Positions 27,431 to 35,959 of a stretch of DNA of 64,000 nt are shown here, one piece after another. The notes beneath the pieces are model-generated. The model did no database searches. It saw only the letters and a list, made by a program, of their open reading frames with translations, and was not told the origin of the DNA. The DNA is from Hoyosella sp. YIM 151337 (lineage in GTDB: Bacteria; Actinomycetota; Actinomycetes; Mycobacteriales; Mycobacteriaceae): assembly GCF_026041215.1 (NCBI RefSeq), contig NZ_JAPEIQ010000031.1, positions 56,690 to 120,689 of the forward strand. Direction: 5' to 3'. Both the position numbers and the translations under genes were made by a program. Positions within the stretch are counted from its first letter, which is position 1. Every line of letters starts with the position of its first letter.

Positions 27431-27625
27431 ATGGCCGCTACGGCCCGCGAGAACGACGTCATCACCGATGACGATATTGAGCCGCTAGCTGACGAGACCG
27501 CGCGCCAGGCGCAGCGTGTTGTCGCCGCGTACGCGCAGGACGCGGACGAGTGCCGTATGTTCCTATCGATGCTCGGCATCGGGCCTGGCGGAATTGGACA
27601 GGGCAAGGGGCCCGAGCAAAGCTGA
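27431..27625 (+). CDS. Small conserved-type acidic protein, function unknown
   Basis: A 64-residue protein with a strong ribosome site (GCAGGAGGGCA 5 bp before the ATG). It is acidic in the N-terminal half (DVITDDDIEPLADE), followed by a predicted helix and an AQDADECRMFLSMLG segment with one Cys. I do not recognise a named family. It lies 98 bp upstream of otsA on the same strand and may share its transcript. Divergent from the ABC exporter operon. Confidence 0.7.
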   Translation: MAATARENDVITDDDIEPLADETARQAQRVVAAYAQDADECRMFLSMLGIGPGGIGQGKGPEQS

Positions 27626-27723
27626 CACGGAGCGCGCGCTGAACGAGCTCGCGCGACCGCCTTTGGCTTCGACCCTGGCTGTGCGACTTTCGAGGCAACA
27701 AGAAAACGGATGGGGTGACCGCA

Positions 27724-29214
27724 ATGGCAGGTAAGTCCGAGTCGGCCGCGCAGGGCGACGCAGGTGCTCCGTCACCTGACCTCGTTGTCGTAGCGAATCG
27801 GCTTCCCGTAGATCTTGAGCGGCTTCCGGATGGCTCGACGAGGTGGAAGCGCAGTCCAGGTGGCCTCGTCACAGCGCTTGAACCGGTACTGCGCCGCAAC
27901 CACGGCGCTTGGGTAGGGTGGCCCGGCGTTCCTGACGCCGAGGTCGACCCTATTGTCGAGGACGGTTTGACCCTGCACCCGGTCACCCTGTCAGCGCGTG
28001 ACGTGGCTAAGTACTACGAGGGTTTCTCGAACGGCACCCTGTGGCCGCTCTACCATGACGTCGTTGTAAAACCAGTGTTTGATCGCGCATGGTGGAACAC
28101 CTACGTCGATGTAAACCGCCGTTTCGCGGAGGCTACCGCGAAAGTGGCAGCCGAGGGCGCCACCGTGTGGGTGCAGGACTATCAGCTTCAGCTAGTCCCC
28201 AAGATGCTGCGAATGCTGCGGCCGGATCTCACGATAGGTTTTTTCCAGCACATCCCGTTCCCGCCGGTGGAGATCTTTATGCAGCTACCGTGGCGGGCTG
28301 AGATTATCGAGGGCCTGCTGGGTGCCGACCTTGTCGGCTTCCACCTTCCAGGCGGGGCACAGAACTTCGTGTATCTTGCGAACCGGCTGGGCGGCCATCC
28401 CGTGAGTCGCACCCAGATCGGTGTGCGGTCGCGATTCGGAGAGGTTCAAGTCGGGTTCCGCACGGTGCGTGCGGGCGCCTTCCCCATTTCGATCGCATCG
28501 AGCGAACTCGACGAACTGTCGAAATCTCGCTCCGTGCGGCAGCGCGCGAGACAGATCCGGCAGGAGCTCGGCAATCCGCGCCGGATCATGCTCGGTGTGG
28601 ATCGACTTGACTACACCAAAGGCATCGATATTCGCTTGTCCGCGGTCCGCGAACTGCTCGAAGAAGGACGGCTGGATCCCAAAGACAACGTTTTTGTGCA
28701 ACTCGCCACGCCTTCGCGCGAGCGAGTCGAGCACTACATGCACATGCGTGACGAGATCGAGCGCCAGGTCGGACGCATCAATGGGGATTACGGTGAGGTT
28801 GGCCATCCCGTTGTCCACTATCTGCACCGCCCCATTCCGCGGAACGAACTTATTGCATTCTTCGTCGCCGCTGATGTGATGCTTGTAACACCCGTCCGGG
28901 ACGGCATGAATCTCGTTGCCAAAGAATATGTGGCGTGCCGCAGCGACCTCGGCGGGGCGCTATTACTGAGCGAATTCACCGGTGCGGCCACGGAGCTGCG
29001 GCAGGCTTACCTGGTAAATCCGCACGACCTCGACGGCGTGAAGGATATGCTGCTCGCAGCGCTTGACCAGGCTCCGGAGGAAGGCCGCAAACGAATGCGT
29101 GCGCTGCGCAGGCAGGTACTCGCGCACGACGTCGACCGATGGGCGCGCGCATTTTTGAATGCGCTTGCCGAAACCCCCCAGGCGGGGGAAACTGGAGCCT
29201 CGCTGCAACGCTGA
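27724..29214 (+). CDS. otsA: Trehalose-6-phosphate synthase
   Basis: GT20 glycosyltransferase that joins UDP- or ADP-glucose to glucose-6-phosphate. Motifs run in family order: [12 protein letters not shown] (N-terminal strand), [14 protein letters not shown] (glycine loop), [47 protein letters not shown] and [12 protein letters not shown] at the nucleotide-sugar site. Length of about 496 residues is normal for stand-alone OtsA. The ATG at 27724 is preceded by GGGG; a GTG at 27715 is possible. The phosphatase partner is encoded 122 bp downstream as part of a fusion protein. Confidence 0.96.
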   Translation: MAGKSESAAQGDAGAPSPDLVVVANRLPVDLERLPDGSTRWKRSPGGLVTALEPVLRRNHGAWVGWPGVPDAEVDPIVEDGLTLHPVTLSARDVAKYYEGFSNGTLWPLYHDVVVKPVFDRAWWNTYVDVNRRFAEATAKVAAEGATVWVQDYQLQLVPKMLRMLRPDLTIGFFQHIPFPPVEIFMQLPWRAEIIEGLLGADLVGFHLPGGAQNFVYLANRLGGHPVSRTQIGVRSRFGEVQVGFRTVRAGAFPISIASSELDELSKSRSVRQRARQIRQELGNPRRIMLGVDRLDYTKGIDIRLSAVRELLEEGRLDPKDNVFVQLATPSRERVEHYMHMRDEIERQVGRINGDYGEVGHPVVHYLHRPIPRNELIAFFVAADVMLVTPVRDGMNLVAKEYVACRSDLGGALLLSEFTGAATELRQAYLVNPHDLDGVKDMLLAALDQAPEEGRKRMRALRRQVLAHDVDRWARAFLNALAETPQAGETGASLQR

Positions 29215-29336
29215 AAAACAGCGTCGGAGCGTACTGGTGTGGTGTGGTTTTTCTTCTTCACATCACAGAATTCATAGGCTGAATCGGACGTAACTAGACT
29301 TTTCGCAATGTTTTTTGTGAGAAAGGGTATTGGCGC

Positions 29337-31886
29337 GTGAGTGCTCAGGATCTGCCTGTCGAACTGCGGCGGGCGCTGTCACAAATTGCCCGCACACCAC
29401 GCCTTCTCGTTGCCTGCGACTATGACGGCACGATGGCCCCCATCGTGTCGGACCCTGAGCGGGCGTACCCCCATATGGAATCGGTGCGAGCGCTGCGCAC
29501 ACTCGCATCGCTGCCCTCGACGACGGCAGCGGTGATTTCAGGTCGCGCATTGCGCGATCTCGCAACCCTGTCCCGCCTCCCAGCGGAGGTCCATCTCGTT
29601 GGGAGTCATGGCTCCGAGTTCGAGGTCGGATTTGTCCACGCGATCAGTGATGACGCGCGCCGGCTGCTGCAGCGAATCGAGGAGGAACTGCGCGCTATCG
29701 CGGACGACCATCCAGGCGCGGCGATTGAAACAAAACCGGCAAGCGTGGCGTTTCACGTTCGCAACGCGGCGGAAGCCGTGGCGGCTGACGCCCTCGACAA
29801 GGTTTGCGCTGGCCCTGCGACTTGGGATGGCGTGCAAGTCACCGAGGGTAAGGCCGTCATCGAACTCGCGGTCATCAGCACCGACAAAGGGCAGGCTCTC
29901 GACATTCTGCGGCACCAGGAGGGCGCTTCCGCAGCAGTGTTCTTCGGTGACGACGTTACGGATGAGAAGGCGTTTCGCCGCCTGCACGGCCCCGATGTCG
30001 GTGTGAAAATCGGCGGGGGCGACTCGCTCGCCCAATTCCGTGTAGACCAGACCGACGATGTCGCTCTCGCCCTGGCGTTTCTGCTCGAGGAGCGCAAGGC
30101 CTGGCTGCTCGGCGAGAATGTCACCCCCATCGAACGGCTCACGATGCTCGCGAGCCCCAACAACGTCGCCCTGGTCACCCCTGACGGTACAATCAGCTGG
30201 TTGTGCCACCCCGAACCGGATTCCGGCGCGATCTTTGCCCATCTGCTGGGCGGCGAGTCCGCGGGACACTTCACCGTGAGCCCGTCACGCCCCGGACTTC
30301 CCCTCAGCCAGCAGTACGTCGACGGCACGATGACCGTGGAAACCCGGTGGGCGAGCCTGCTCGTCACCGACTATTTGGCGCACGACGTTCGCGTTGGCCG
30401 GACCGATCTGGTTCGTGTGATCTCCGGTGAGGCCTCCGCTGTGGTCAGGTTCGCGCCGCGCCCCGAGTTCGGGCAGGTGCCCGTGCGGATTATCAGAGCC
30501 GACGAAGGGCTGCACGTAGAAGGCACCAACGATCCCATGGTGCTTCGCTCCCCTGGCGTCGACTGGGACATCTCGTCCGACGGCATGCAAGAAACCGCCA
30601 CCGCGACCGTCAATCCGGCGAACGGTCCGGTTGTACTAGAGCTGCGGTGCGGAACTTCGAACATCTTGCCGGCCAAAGAACCCGAAGAGGTGCGGCGCAG
30701 ACAAGCCGAGGATTACTGGCGCGACTGGGCGAATGAGCTGACACTCCCGCCCCGGAAGCCCGCGCTCATGAAGCGCTCCGCGCTGACCCTGCGAGGCCTG
30801 GTACACGCCGACACGGGCGCGATCCTCGCCGCCGCGACGACGTCGCTGCCGGAAGAAATCGGTGGAGTACGCAACTGGGATTACCGCTTCTGCTGGCTGC
30901 GCGACGCTGCCATGACCGCGTCTGCGCTGGTAGCGTGCGGTTCACTCAGCGAGGCGGAGAACTACCTGGAGTGGGTGCACCGAGTCCTCGACACTGTGCC
31001 CGGACCAGAACGTCTGCATCCGCTGTACACCCTGCACGGCACGGTCTTGCCGCCGGAGGCTGTCATCGATTCGCTTCCAGGCTATGCGGGGTCCCGGCCG
31101 GTGCGCGTGAGTAACGCGGCAAACAACCAGGTGCAGCTCGACGTGTTCGGCCCGATCGTCGAATTGATTCATGATCTTTCCGAAGCCCGAATCAAAGCCG
31201 GGCATGAGGAGGCCATTTCCGCACGTGAGTGGGAACTCGTCCGCGCGATGGTTGCCGCGGTCGAGCGGCGCTGGTCCGAGCCCGACAACGGCATCTGGGA
31301 GATCCGCGGCGCCCCGCGCCACCACGTCTATTCGAAGGTGATGTGCTGGGTCACCGTTGACCGGGCGCTGAAACTCGCTGAGAAGTTCAGCTTCCCCGTC
31401 CCACTCGGGTGGAAAACGCTGCGCGACGTCATACAGAAGCAGGTGTGTGACAAAGGCTGGAGTGATGAAGTACGGTCCTTCACCGCCGCTTACGACGGCA
31501 CCGACCTCGACGCCGCCACGTTGCACATCGGACTCTCCGGATTGATCGACCCCTCGGACGAACGTTTTGCCGCGACTGTGGTGGCCACCGAAGCCGAGCT
31601 GCGCAGCGGCTCGACGGTGTACCGCTACCATCACGACGATGGCTTGCCTGGCGGTGAAGGCGGCTTCCATCTGTGCGCTGCGTGGCTGGTTGAGGCGTAT
31701 TTGCTTGTGGGGCAGCGAGCACAGGCTGAGGCGTTGTTTACGCAGCTCGTGACCGCTGCGGGACCGACTGGGCTGTTGAGCGAAGAGTACGATCCGGTCG
31801 CTGAACGCGCGCTGGGCAATCACCCGCAGGCGTACAGCCATATTGGACTGCTGCGCTGCGCCCAGCTTCTTTCAGCGCCCGCGTGA
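29337..31886 (+). CDS. Trehalose-6-phosphate phosphatase fused to a GH15 glucoamylase/trehalase-like domain
   Basis: An 849-residue bifunctional protein. The N-terminal part (to about residue 245) is a HAD phosphatase of the OtsB type: DYDGTMAP with Asp28 and Asp30, a VISGR loop, and FFGDDVTDEKAF as the late HAD motif. From about residue 265 it becomes a GH15 protein: NNVALVTPDGTISWLCHPEPDS, then VRNWDYRFCWLRDAAM near residue 510 and the LLSEEYDP segment near residue 814 that carries the expected catalytic base. GH15 members in actinobacteria include trehalases. The GTG start has GAAAGGG about 9 bp upstream. The 3' end overlaps the convergent lacI-type gene by 15 bp. Confidence 0.93.
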   Translation: MSAQDLPVELRRALSQIARTPRLLVACDYDGTMAPIVSDPERAYPHMESVRALRTLASLPSTTAAVISGRALRDLATLSRLPAEVHLVGSHGSEFEVGFVHAISDDARRLLQRIEEELRAIADDHPGAAIETKPASVAFHVRNAAEAVAADALDKVCAGPATWDGVQVTEGKAVIELAVISTDKGQALDILRHQEGASAAVFFGDDVTDEKAFRRLHGPDVGVKIGGGDSLAQFRVDQTDDVALALAFLLEERKAWLLGENVTPIERLTMLASPNNVALVTPDGTISWLCHPEPDSGAIFAHLLGGESAGHFTVSPSRPGLPLSQQYVDGTMTVETRWASLLVTDYLAHDVRVGRTDLVRVISGEASAVVRFAPRPEFGQVPVRIIRADEGLHVEGTNDPMVLRSPGVDWDISSDGMQETATATVNPANGPVVLELRCGTSNILPAKEPEEVRRRQAEDYWRDWANELTLPPRKPALMKRSALTLRGLVHADTGAILAAATTSLPEEIGGVRNWDYRFCWLRDAAMTASALVACGSLSEAENYLEWVHRVLDTVPGPERLHPLYTLHGTVLPPEAVIDSLPGYAGSRPVRVSNAANNQVQLDVFGPIVELIHDLSEARIKAGHEEAISAREWELVRAMVAAVERRWSEPDNGIWEIRGAPRHHVYSKVMCWVTVDRALKLAEKFSFPVPLGWKTLRDVIQKQVCDKGWSDEVRSFTAAYDGTDLDAATLHIGLSGLIDPSDERFAATVVATEAELRSGSTVYRYHHDDGLPGGEGGFHLCAAWLVEAYLLVGQRAQAEALFTQLVTAAGPTGLLSEEYDPVAERALGNHPQAYSHIGLLRCAQLLSAPA

Positions 31887-32954
31887 GGGCCCCAAGGTTG
31901 CCGCGCCCGACAGCATCGTCGGCAGCATTTCCACGGTGAGTCGATCTGGGCTATAGCTAATCAAGAGTTCACCCGCGCGGCGGCCCTTCAGCGCCGAGGG
32001 TTGCGCCACCGTTGCGAGGCCAGCGCGCTTGCCCTCCGGTATGCCATCAAATCCAGTAACGGAGAGCGCAGCGGGCACACTGATGCCGTTGTCGCGCGCA
32101 TAGGTGAGCGCGCCCAGAGCGAGAACGTCAGTAGTGCACATGAGGGCGGTGATCGACGTGTCCTCCGACAACAGCTCCCCCGCCGCGCTGTACCCCGCGT
32201 CACGGGAATGCACTGACCGTTCCGAGATCGAGACGGACACGTTGCCCGCAGCGTCAGCAGCGTCCAGGATCGCCCGGATACGTGCACTCTGCACCGGCAG
32301 CGGGGCGGTCTCAGCGCGTTCGCGGCCGACAAGCTCATTGCGATCATCGAGGCCAAGACGCATACAAATGATCCCGATTCGGGTGTGCCCGGCGCTGAGC
32401 ACGGCACCGGCGAGGGCATGCATGGCACCGTAGTCGTCGATTCCCACGCGGGAGGTCCCCGGCACATCGAGCGGCTGATCACAGATCACCACAGGCAGCT
32501 GCCGTTCCAGGGCGGCGCTGAGGTAGGGGTCATCCGCAGCTACCGAATACACGACGAACCCGTCGACGCCCGCACGCTGTACCGCGGCGGCCGCCTGTTC
32601 GGCGTCACGCTCAGGGCCCGCGGGCACGATCAGTAGCGACTTGCCCGCCGCGTCACACGCGTCGGCTAGCCCCGCGACGAACTCAACCGCCGCGGGATCA
32701 CGGAACGAATAGCTCAGTGGCTGGTCCAGCAGCAACCCGATAGTGTCGGCTTTTCGGGTACGCAGTGAACGAGCAACCGGATCCGGCCCGGGGTAGCCCA
32801 ATTCCTTTGCGGCCGCCAAGACCCGTTCACGCAGCTCAGGCGAGAGCTGGTCCGGGCGATTGTAGGCGTTGGACACGGTCGTCCGCGAGACCTTGAGTTC
32901 TGCCGCCAGCGATGCCAAGGTGGCACGCCGCCGGGGCCGAGGTGACCGGGGCAT
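31872..32954 (-). CDS. LacI-family transcriptional regulator
   Basis: A 360-residue repressor-type protein: an N-terminal helix-turn-helix and hinge (ATLASLAAELKVSRTTVSNAYN, then LSPELRERVLAAAKELGY) and a periplasmic-binding-protein-like sensor domain (IGLLLDQPLSYSF, VDGFVVYS, DVLALGALTYARDNG, SVTGFDGIP). The ligand is probably a sugar or nucleoside but cannot be named. The ATG at 32954 is used because the usual LacI N-terminus begins just after it; a TTG at 33026 would add 24 residues. Convergent with the trehalose fusion gene and divergent from the zinc uptake operon. Confidence 0.92.
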   Translation of the reverse strand: MPRSPRPRRRATLASLAAELKVSRTTVSNAYNRPDQLSPELRERVLAAAKELGYPGPDPVARSLRTRKADTIGLLLDQPLSYSFRDPAAVEFVAGLADACDAAGKSLLIVPAGPERDAEQAAAAVQRAGVDGFVVYSVAADDPYLSAALERQLPVVICDQPLDVPGTSRVGIDDYGAMHALAGAVLSAGHTRIGIICMRLGLDDRNELVGRERAETAPLPVQSARIRAILDAADAAGNVSVSISERSVHSRDAGYSAAGELLSEDTSITALMCTTDVLALGALTYARDNGISVPAALSVTGFDGIPEGKRAGLATVAQPSALKGRRAGELLISYSPDRLTVEMLPTMLSGAATLGPSRGR

Positions 32955-33010
32955 ATGAGGACGGTAGCGGTACCCATGCGCGAGTACCAGCACCGGGGCA
33001 CACCGCCGAT

Positions 33011-33057
33011 TTGGGCGTTTCGGCAAACCCGCTAGACTGCGATGGAAACCGTTACCA
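33011..33057 (+). promoter_or_regulatory. Candidate promoter with Fur/Zur-type 7-1-7 operator upstream of znuA
   Basis: TTGGGC (33011-33016) and TAGACT (33033-33038), 16 bp apart, make a plausible -35/-10 pair. Just downstream, TGGAAAC (33043-33049), one base, and GTTACCA (33051-33057) form an inverted repeat with a single mismatch in the 7-1-7 layout used by Fur-family proteins. It overlaps the expected transcription start, 22 bp before the GTG of the zinc-binding lipoprotein gene. The odd symmetry argues against a LacI operator. Confidence 0.5.
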
Positions 33058-33079
33058 TTTCAACCTTTCAGGGGGATTC

Positions 33080-34219
33080 GTGCGTGTAGTGCGAACTGCC
33101 GGTGTGATCGTTTCCGGACTCAGCCTCGCCGCGTTCGGCCTGGCAGCGTGTGGAAACGACGACACTGGAAATACCGGAACCGGAGCCCAAGCGGAAACAG
33201 CCGTAACGGTGGTCGCCAGCACCAATGTCTGGGCGGACATCGCGCGGCATGTCGGCGGTGACGCCGTCACCATCGAGACGCTGATCAGCGATCCCGCGAT
33301 CGATCCCCACCACTACGAAAGCACACCCAGCGACGTCGCGACCGTACAGGACGCGAGCCTTGTGGTCTTCAACGGCGGCGGATACGACCAATTCGTGCAG
33401 GACATTCTCGAGTCCACCACACCGGCGCCGCGTTCGGTGAACGCCTACGAAATTCTCGTCAACCACGGTACCGTGCACCACGACGACGACCACCACGACG
33501 ACGACCACCACGACGAGGACGGCCATGGTGCTGGCGAAGGCGAGCACGGTGCTACTGAACAGCACGAAAGTGGCAGCGAAGCTGACCACCACCATGACGA
33601 GGGTGACGATCACGGTGCCGAAGGTGCTCACGGTGCTGGCGGGCACGAGGACGCTGACGGCCACGGCCACGGACACGGCCACGACCACTCAGGCGCGAAC
33701 GAACACGTCTGGTACGACTTCCACATCGTGAGCGACGTCGCGCACGCGATCGCACGCGAACTGAGCGAACTCGACCCGGATAACGCCGACACCTACCAGG
33801 CGAACGCTGACGAGACCGCGGAGCGCATCGAAGAACTCGAAGACCGTGCTGGCGAGGTCCGGGAGACCACTGAGGGTATTGATGTGGCGCAAACCGAACC
33901 GCTCACCGAATACCTGCTCGAGGAACTTGGTATCACCGATATCGCACCTTTCGAGTTCACCACTGCGGTTGAGCACGGGACCGATCCGTCCGCAGCAGTG
34001 ACCGCGCAGTTCACCGATCTCCTGACCGACGGTTCTGCCCAGGCACTCATCTACAACGCCCAGACGGAATCACCCACAACTCAGCAGATGCGCACCATTG
34101 CCGCCGAGAACGATGTTCCGGTCATCGAAGTCACGGAGTCACTCCCCGCCGGAATGGATTATTTTGAATGGATGCACTCCATCCTCGACGAGTTTGAGCG
34201 CGTGCTGAGCGAGGTATGA
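33080..34219 (+). CDS. znuA: Zinc-type ABC transporter substrate-binding lipoprotein with His/Asp-rich loop
   Basis: A 379-residue cluster A-I metal-binding protein. Its lipoprotein signal ends LAAFGLAAC, with lipidation at Cys24. The mature part begins VTVVASTNVWADIARHVGG; candidate ligands lie in DPHHYESTPSD, NEHVWYDFH and the C-terminal GMDYFEWM region. Residues about 132-207 form an exceptionally long loop of His, Asp, Glu and Gly (runs such as HHDDDHHDDDHHDEDGHG), typical of zinc-specific rather than manganese proteins. AGGGGG lies 4 bp before the GTG start. The stop overlaps the ATPase gene start (ATGA). Confidence 0.93.
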   Translation: MRVVRTAGVIVSGLSLAAFGLAACGNDDTGNTGTGAQAETAVTVVASTNVWADIARHVGGDAVTIETLISDPAIDPHHYESTPSDVATVQDASLVVFNGGGYDQFVQDILESTTPAPRSVNAYEILVNHGTVHHDDDHHDDDHHDEDGHGAGEGEHGATEQHESGSEADHHHDEGDDHGAEGAHGAGGHEDADGHGHGHGHDHSGANEHVWYDFHIVSDVAHAIARELSELDPDNADTYQANADETAERIEELEDRAGEVRETTEGIDVAQTEPLTEYLLEELGITDIAPFEFTTAVEHGTDPSAAVTAQFTDLLTDGSAQALIYNAQTESPTTQQMRTIAAENDVPVIEVTESLPAGMDYFEWMHSILDEFERVLSEV

Positions 34220-35097
34220 CGCACCACCCTGAGTCCTCAGCGAGTGATCACGCCCCGCAGCGACCCGTTGTGTCGCTGCGGGGCGCTGCCTTGCGTTTCG
34301 GCGCCCGCGCCCTGTGGGAGGGACTCGATCTCGACGTCGCGCCCGGTGAGTTCGTGGCGATCCTCGGGCCGAACGGTTCCGGCAAAACCAGTCTTCTCAC
34401 GGTCCTGCTCGGTCTGCAGTCACTCAGCGCAGGCGCGGTCACGACCTTCGGCGGCGCTGTGCGCACCGGCGACAGCCGCATTGGCTACATACCGCAGCAG
34501 AAAACCCTCGACCGCGGCCTTACCTTGCGCGGCCGAGACCTCGTCGGCCTCGGTCTCTCCGGTCACCACTGGGGCCTCACACTTTCGCCGCGGAAACGGC
34601 GTGAGCGTGACGAGAGAATCCGTGAAGCACTCGATGCGGTCGGCGCGACCAGTTACGCCGATGCGCCTGTCGGACGGCTCTCTGGAGGCGAACAACAACG
34701 CCTTCGCGTAGCACAAGCGCTCGTGTCCGATCCTGGCGTTCTCCTTTGTGATGAACCGCTGCTCAGCCTGGATTTGGCTAGTCAGCGCAAGGTCGCCGAA
34801 TTGATCGACGCGCGCCGTCACCTCGCCGATACCGCCGTGCTGTTCGTGACGCACGAAATCAACCCCATCTTGTCGATGGTCGATACCGTCCTTTACATCG
34901 TGGACGGCCGTTTCCGCATCGGGCCGCCGTCTGAGGTCATGACCGCCGAGGTACTCTCCGAGCTTTATCGCACCGACGTGGAGGTGATCCGGGTGCGCAA
35001 CCGGATCGTGGTCGTCGGTACTGGCGACAGTATCGACGTGCTTGGCCGGGCTGGGCAGGAACACCATCCACAGGCACAATATCCGGAGCCGTCATGA
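34216..35097 (+). CDS. znuC: Zinc ABC transporter ATPase
   Basis: A 293-residue nucleotide-binding protein of the metal ABC family. Walker A GPNGSGKT lies near residue 53, signature LSGGEQQRLRVAQAL near residue 155, and Walker B VLLCDEPLLSLD about 20 residues later; VTHEINP is the H-loop. The C-terminal extension of about 60 residues has no recognised fold. ATGA overlaps on both sides link it to the lipoprotein and permease genes, so the three are translated as one unit. Confidence 0.94.
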   Translation: MTHHPESSASDHAPQRPVVSLRGAALRFGARALWEGLDLDVAPGEFVAILGPNGSGKTSLLTVLLGLQSLSAGAVTTFGGAVRTGDSRIGYIPQQKTLDRGLTLRGRDLVGLGLSGHHWGLTLSPRKRRERDERIREALDAVGATSYADAPVGRLSGGEQQRLRVAQALVSDPGVLLCDEPLLSLDLASQRKVAELIDARRHLADTAVLFVTHEINPILSMVDTVLYIVDGRFRIGPPSEVMTAEVLSELYRTDVEVIRVRNRIVVVGTGDSIDVLGRAGQEHHPQAQYPEPS

Positions 35098-35945
35098 GCG
35101 ATTTCTGGGTCCGGTTCCTTGACTTCGGGACGACAGCTGACCTCCTGGGCCGGTCTTTCGTTCAGCACGCACTGATCGCGAGCGCGATCCTCGGCCTTCT
35201 CGCGGGTGTGCTGGGGCCGCTCATCGTCAGCCGTCAGATGTCGTTCGCAGTTCACGGCACCAGCGAACTGTCGGTCATGGGTGCGGCGGGCGGACTGCTC
35301 CTCGGACTCAGCGTGGGAGTGGGGGCAATCGCCGGATCGGTTGCCGCGGCCCTCCTGTTCGGCATCCTCGGGGCGCGCTCCCGCGAGCGTGACGCGGTGA
35401 TCGCCGTGATCTTGTCGTTCGGGCTGGGTCTTGCAGTGCTATTCCTCTGGCTCAACCCGGACCGTACGGTTAACCAGTTCGCGCTACTGGTCGGTCAAGT
35501 CGTCACCGTCAACACTGCGGGGTTACACCTTCTCGTCATCACCGCTGGCATCGTCCTAGTCGCGCTCGTGACGGTGTACCGGCCGCTACTCTTCGCGAGT
35601 ACGGATCCCGAGGTCGCCGCGGCGCGCGGGGTGCCGGTGCGCTTCCTCACGGTGGTCTTCGCAGTACTCGTCGGACTAGCGGTCTCGATCGGCGTGCAGA
35701 TTGTCGGAGCACTGCTAGTGCTGTCCCTGCTCGTGACACCCGCCGCCGCGGCCTCACGCGTCACCGCTGACCCGCTGAAAATCACGCTGCTGGCCTTGCT
35801 TTTCGCGCAGACTGCGGCGGTCGGCGGGATCATTCTGTCGCTCGCCCCGGGCGTACCAGTCTCTGTGTTCGTCACGAGTATTTCGTTCGTGATCTACATC
35901 CTGTGCCGACTCGCGGGAAGCCGTCAGACCTCAGCGGTGGTGTGA
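35094..35945 (+). CDS. znuB: Zinc ABC transporter permease
   Basis: A 283-residue integral membrane protein of the ABC-3 family (ZnuB/MntB/TroC) with about eight helices. Family segments include GPLIVSRQMSFAVHGTSELSVMGAAGG near residue 45 and the long GIVLVALVTVYRPLLFASTDPEVAAARGVP loop with the conserved DPE motif (shown here in part). The ATG overlaps the znuC stop (ATGA). It ends 14 bp from the stop of the convergent hydantoinase gene. Confidence 0.93.
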   Translation: MSDFWVRFLDFGTTADLLGRSFVQHALIASAILGLLAGVLGPLIVSRQMSFAVHGTSELSVMGAAGGLLLGLSVGVGAIAGSVAAALLFGILGARSRERDAVIAVILSFGLGLAVLFLWLNPDRTVNQFALLVGQVVTVNTAGLHLLVITAGIVLVALVTVYRPLLFASTDPEVAAARGVPVRFLTVVFAVLVGLAVSIGVQIVGALLVLSLLVTPAAAASRVTADPLKITLLALLFAQTAAVGGIILSLAPGVPVSVFVTSISFVIYILCRLAGSRQTSAVV

Positions 35946-35959
35946 CCGCGTCAGCTGCT

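Noticed and set aside
33041..33058. LacI-family operator between the lacI-type gene and znuA
   Set aside because: The dyad has an odd centre, and pairs fail when centred on the CG step that LacI-family operators need. The Fur-type 7-1-7 reading fits better.
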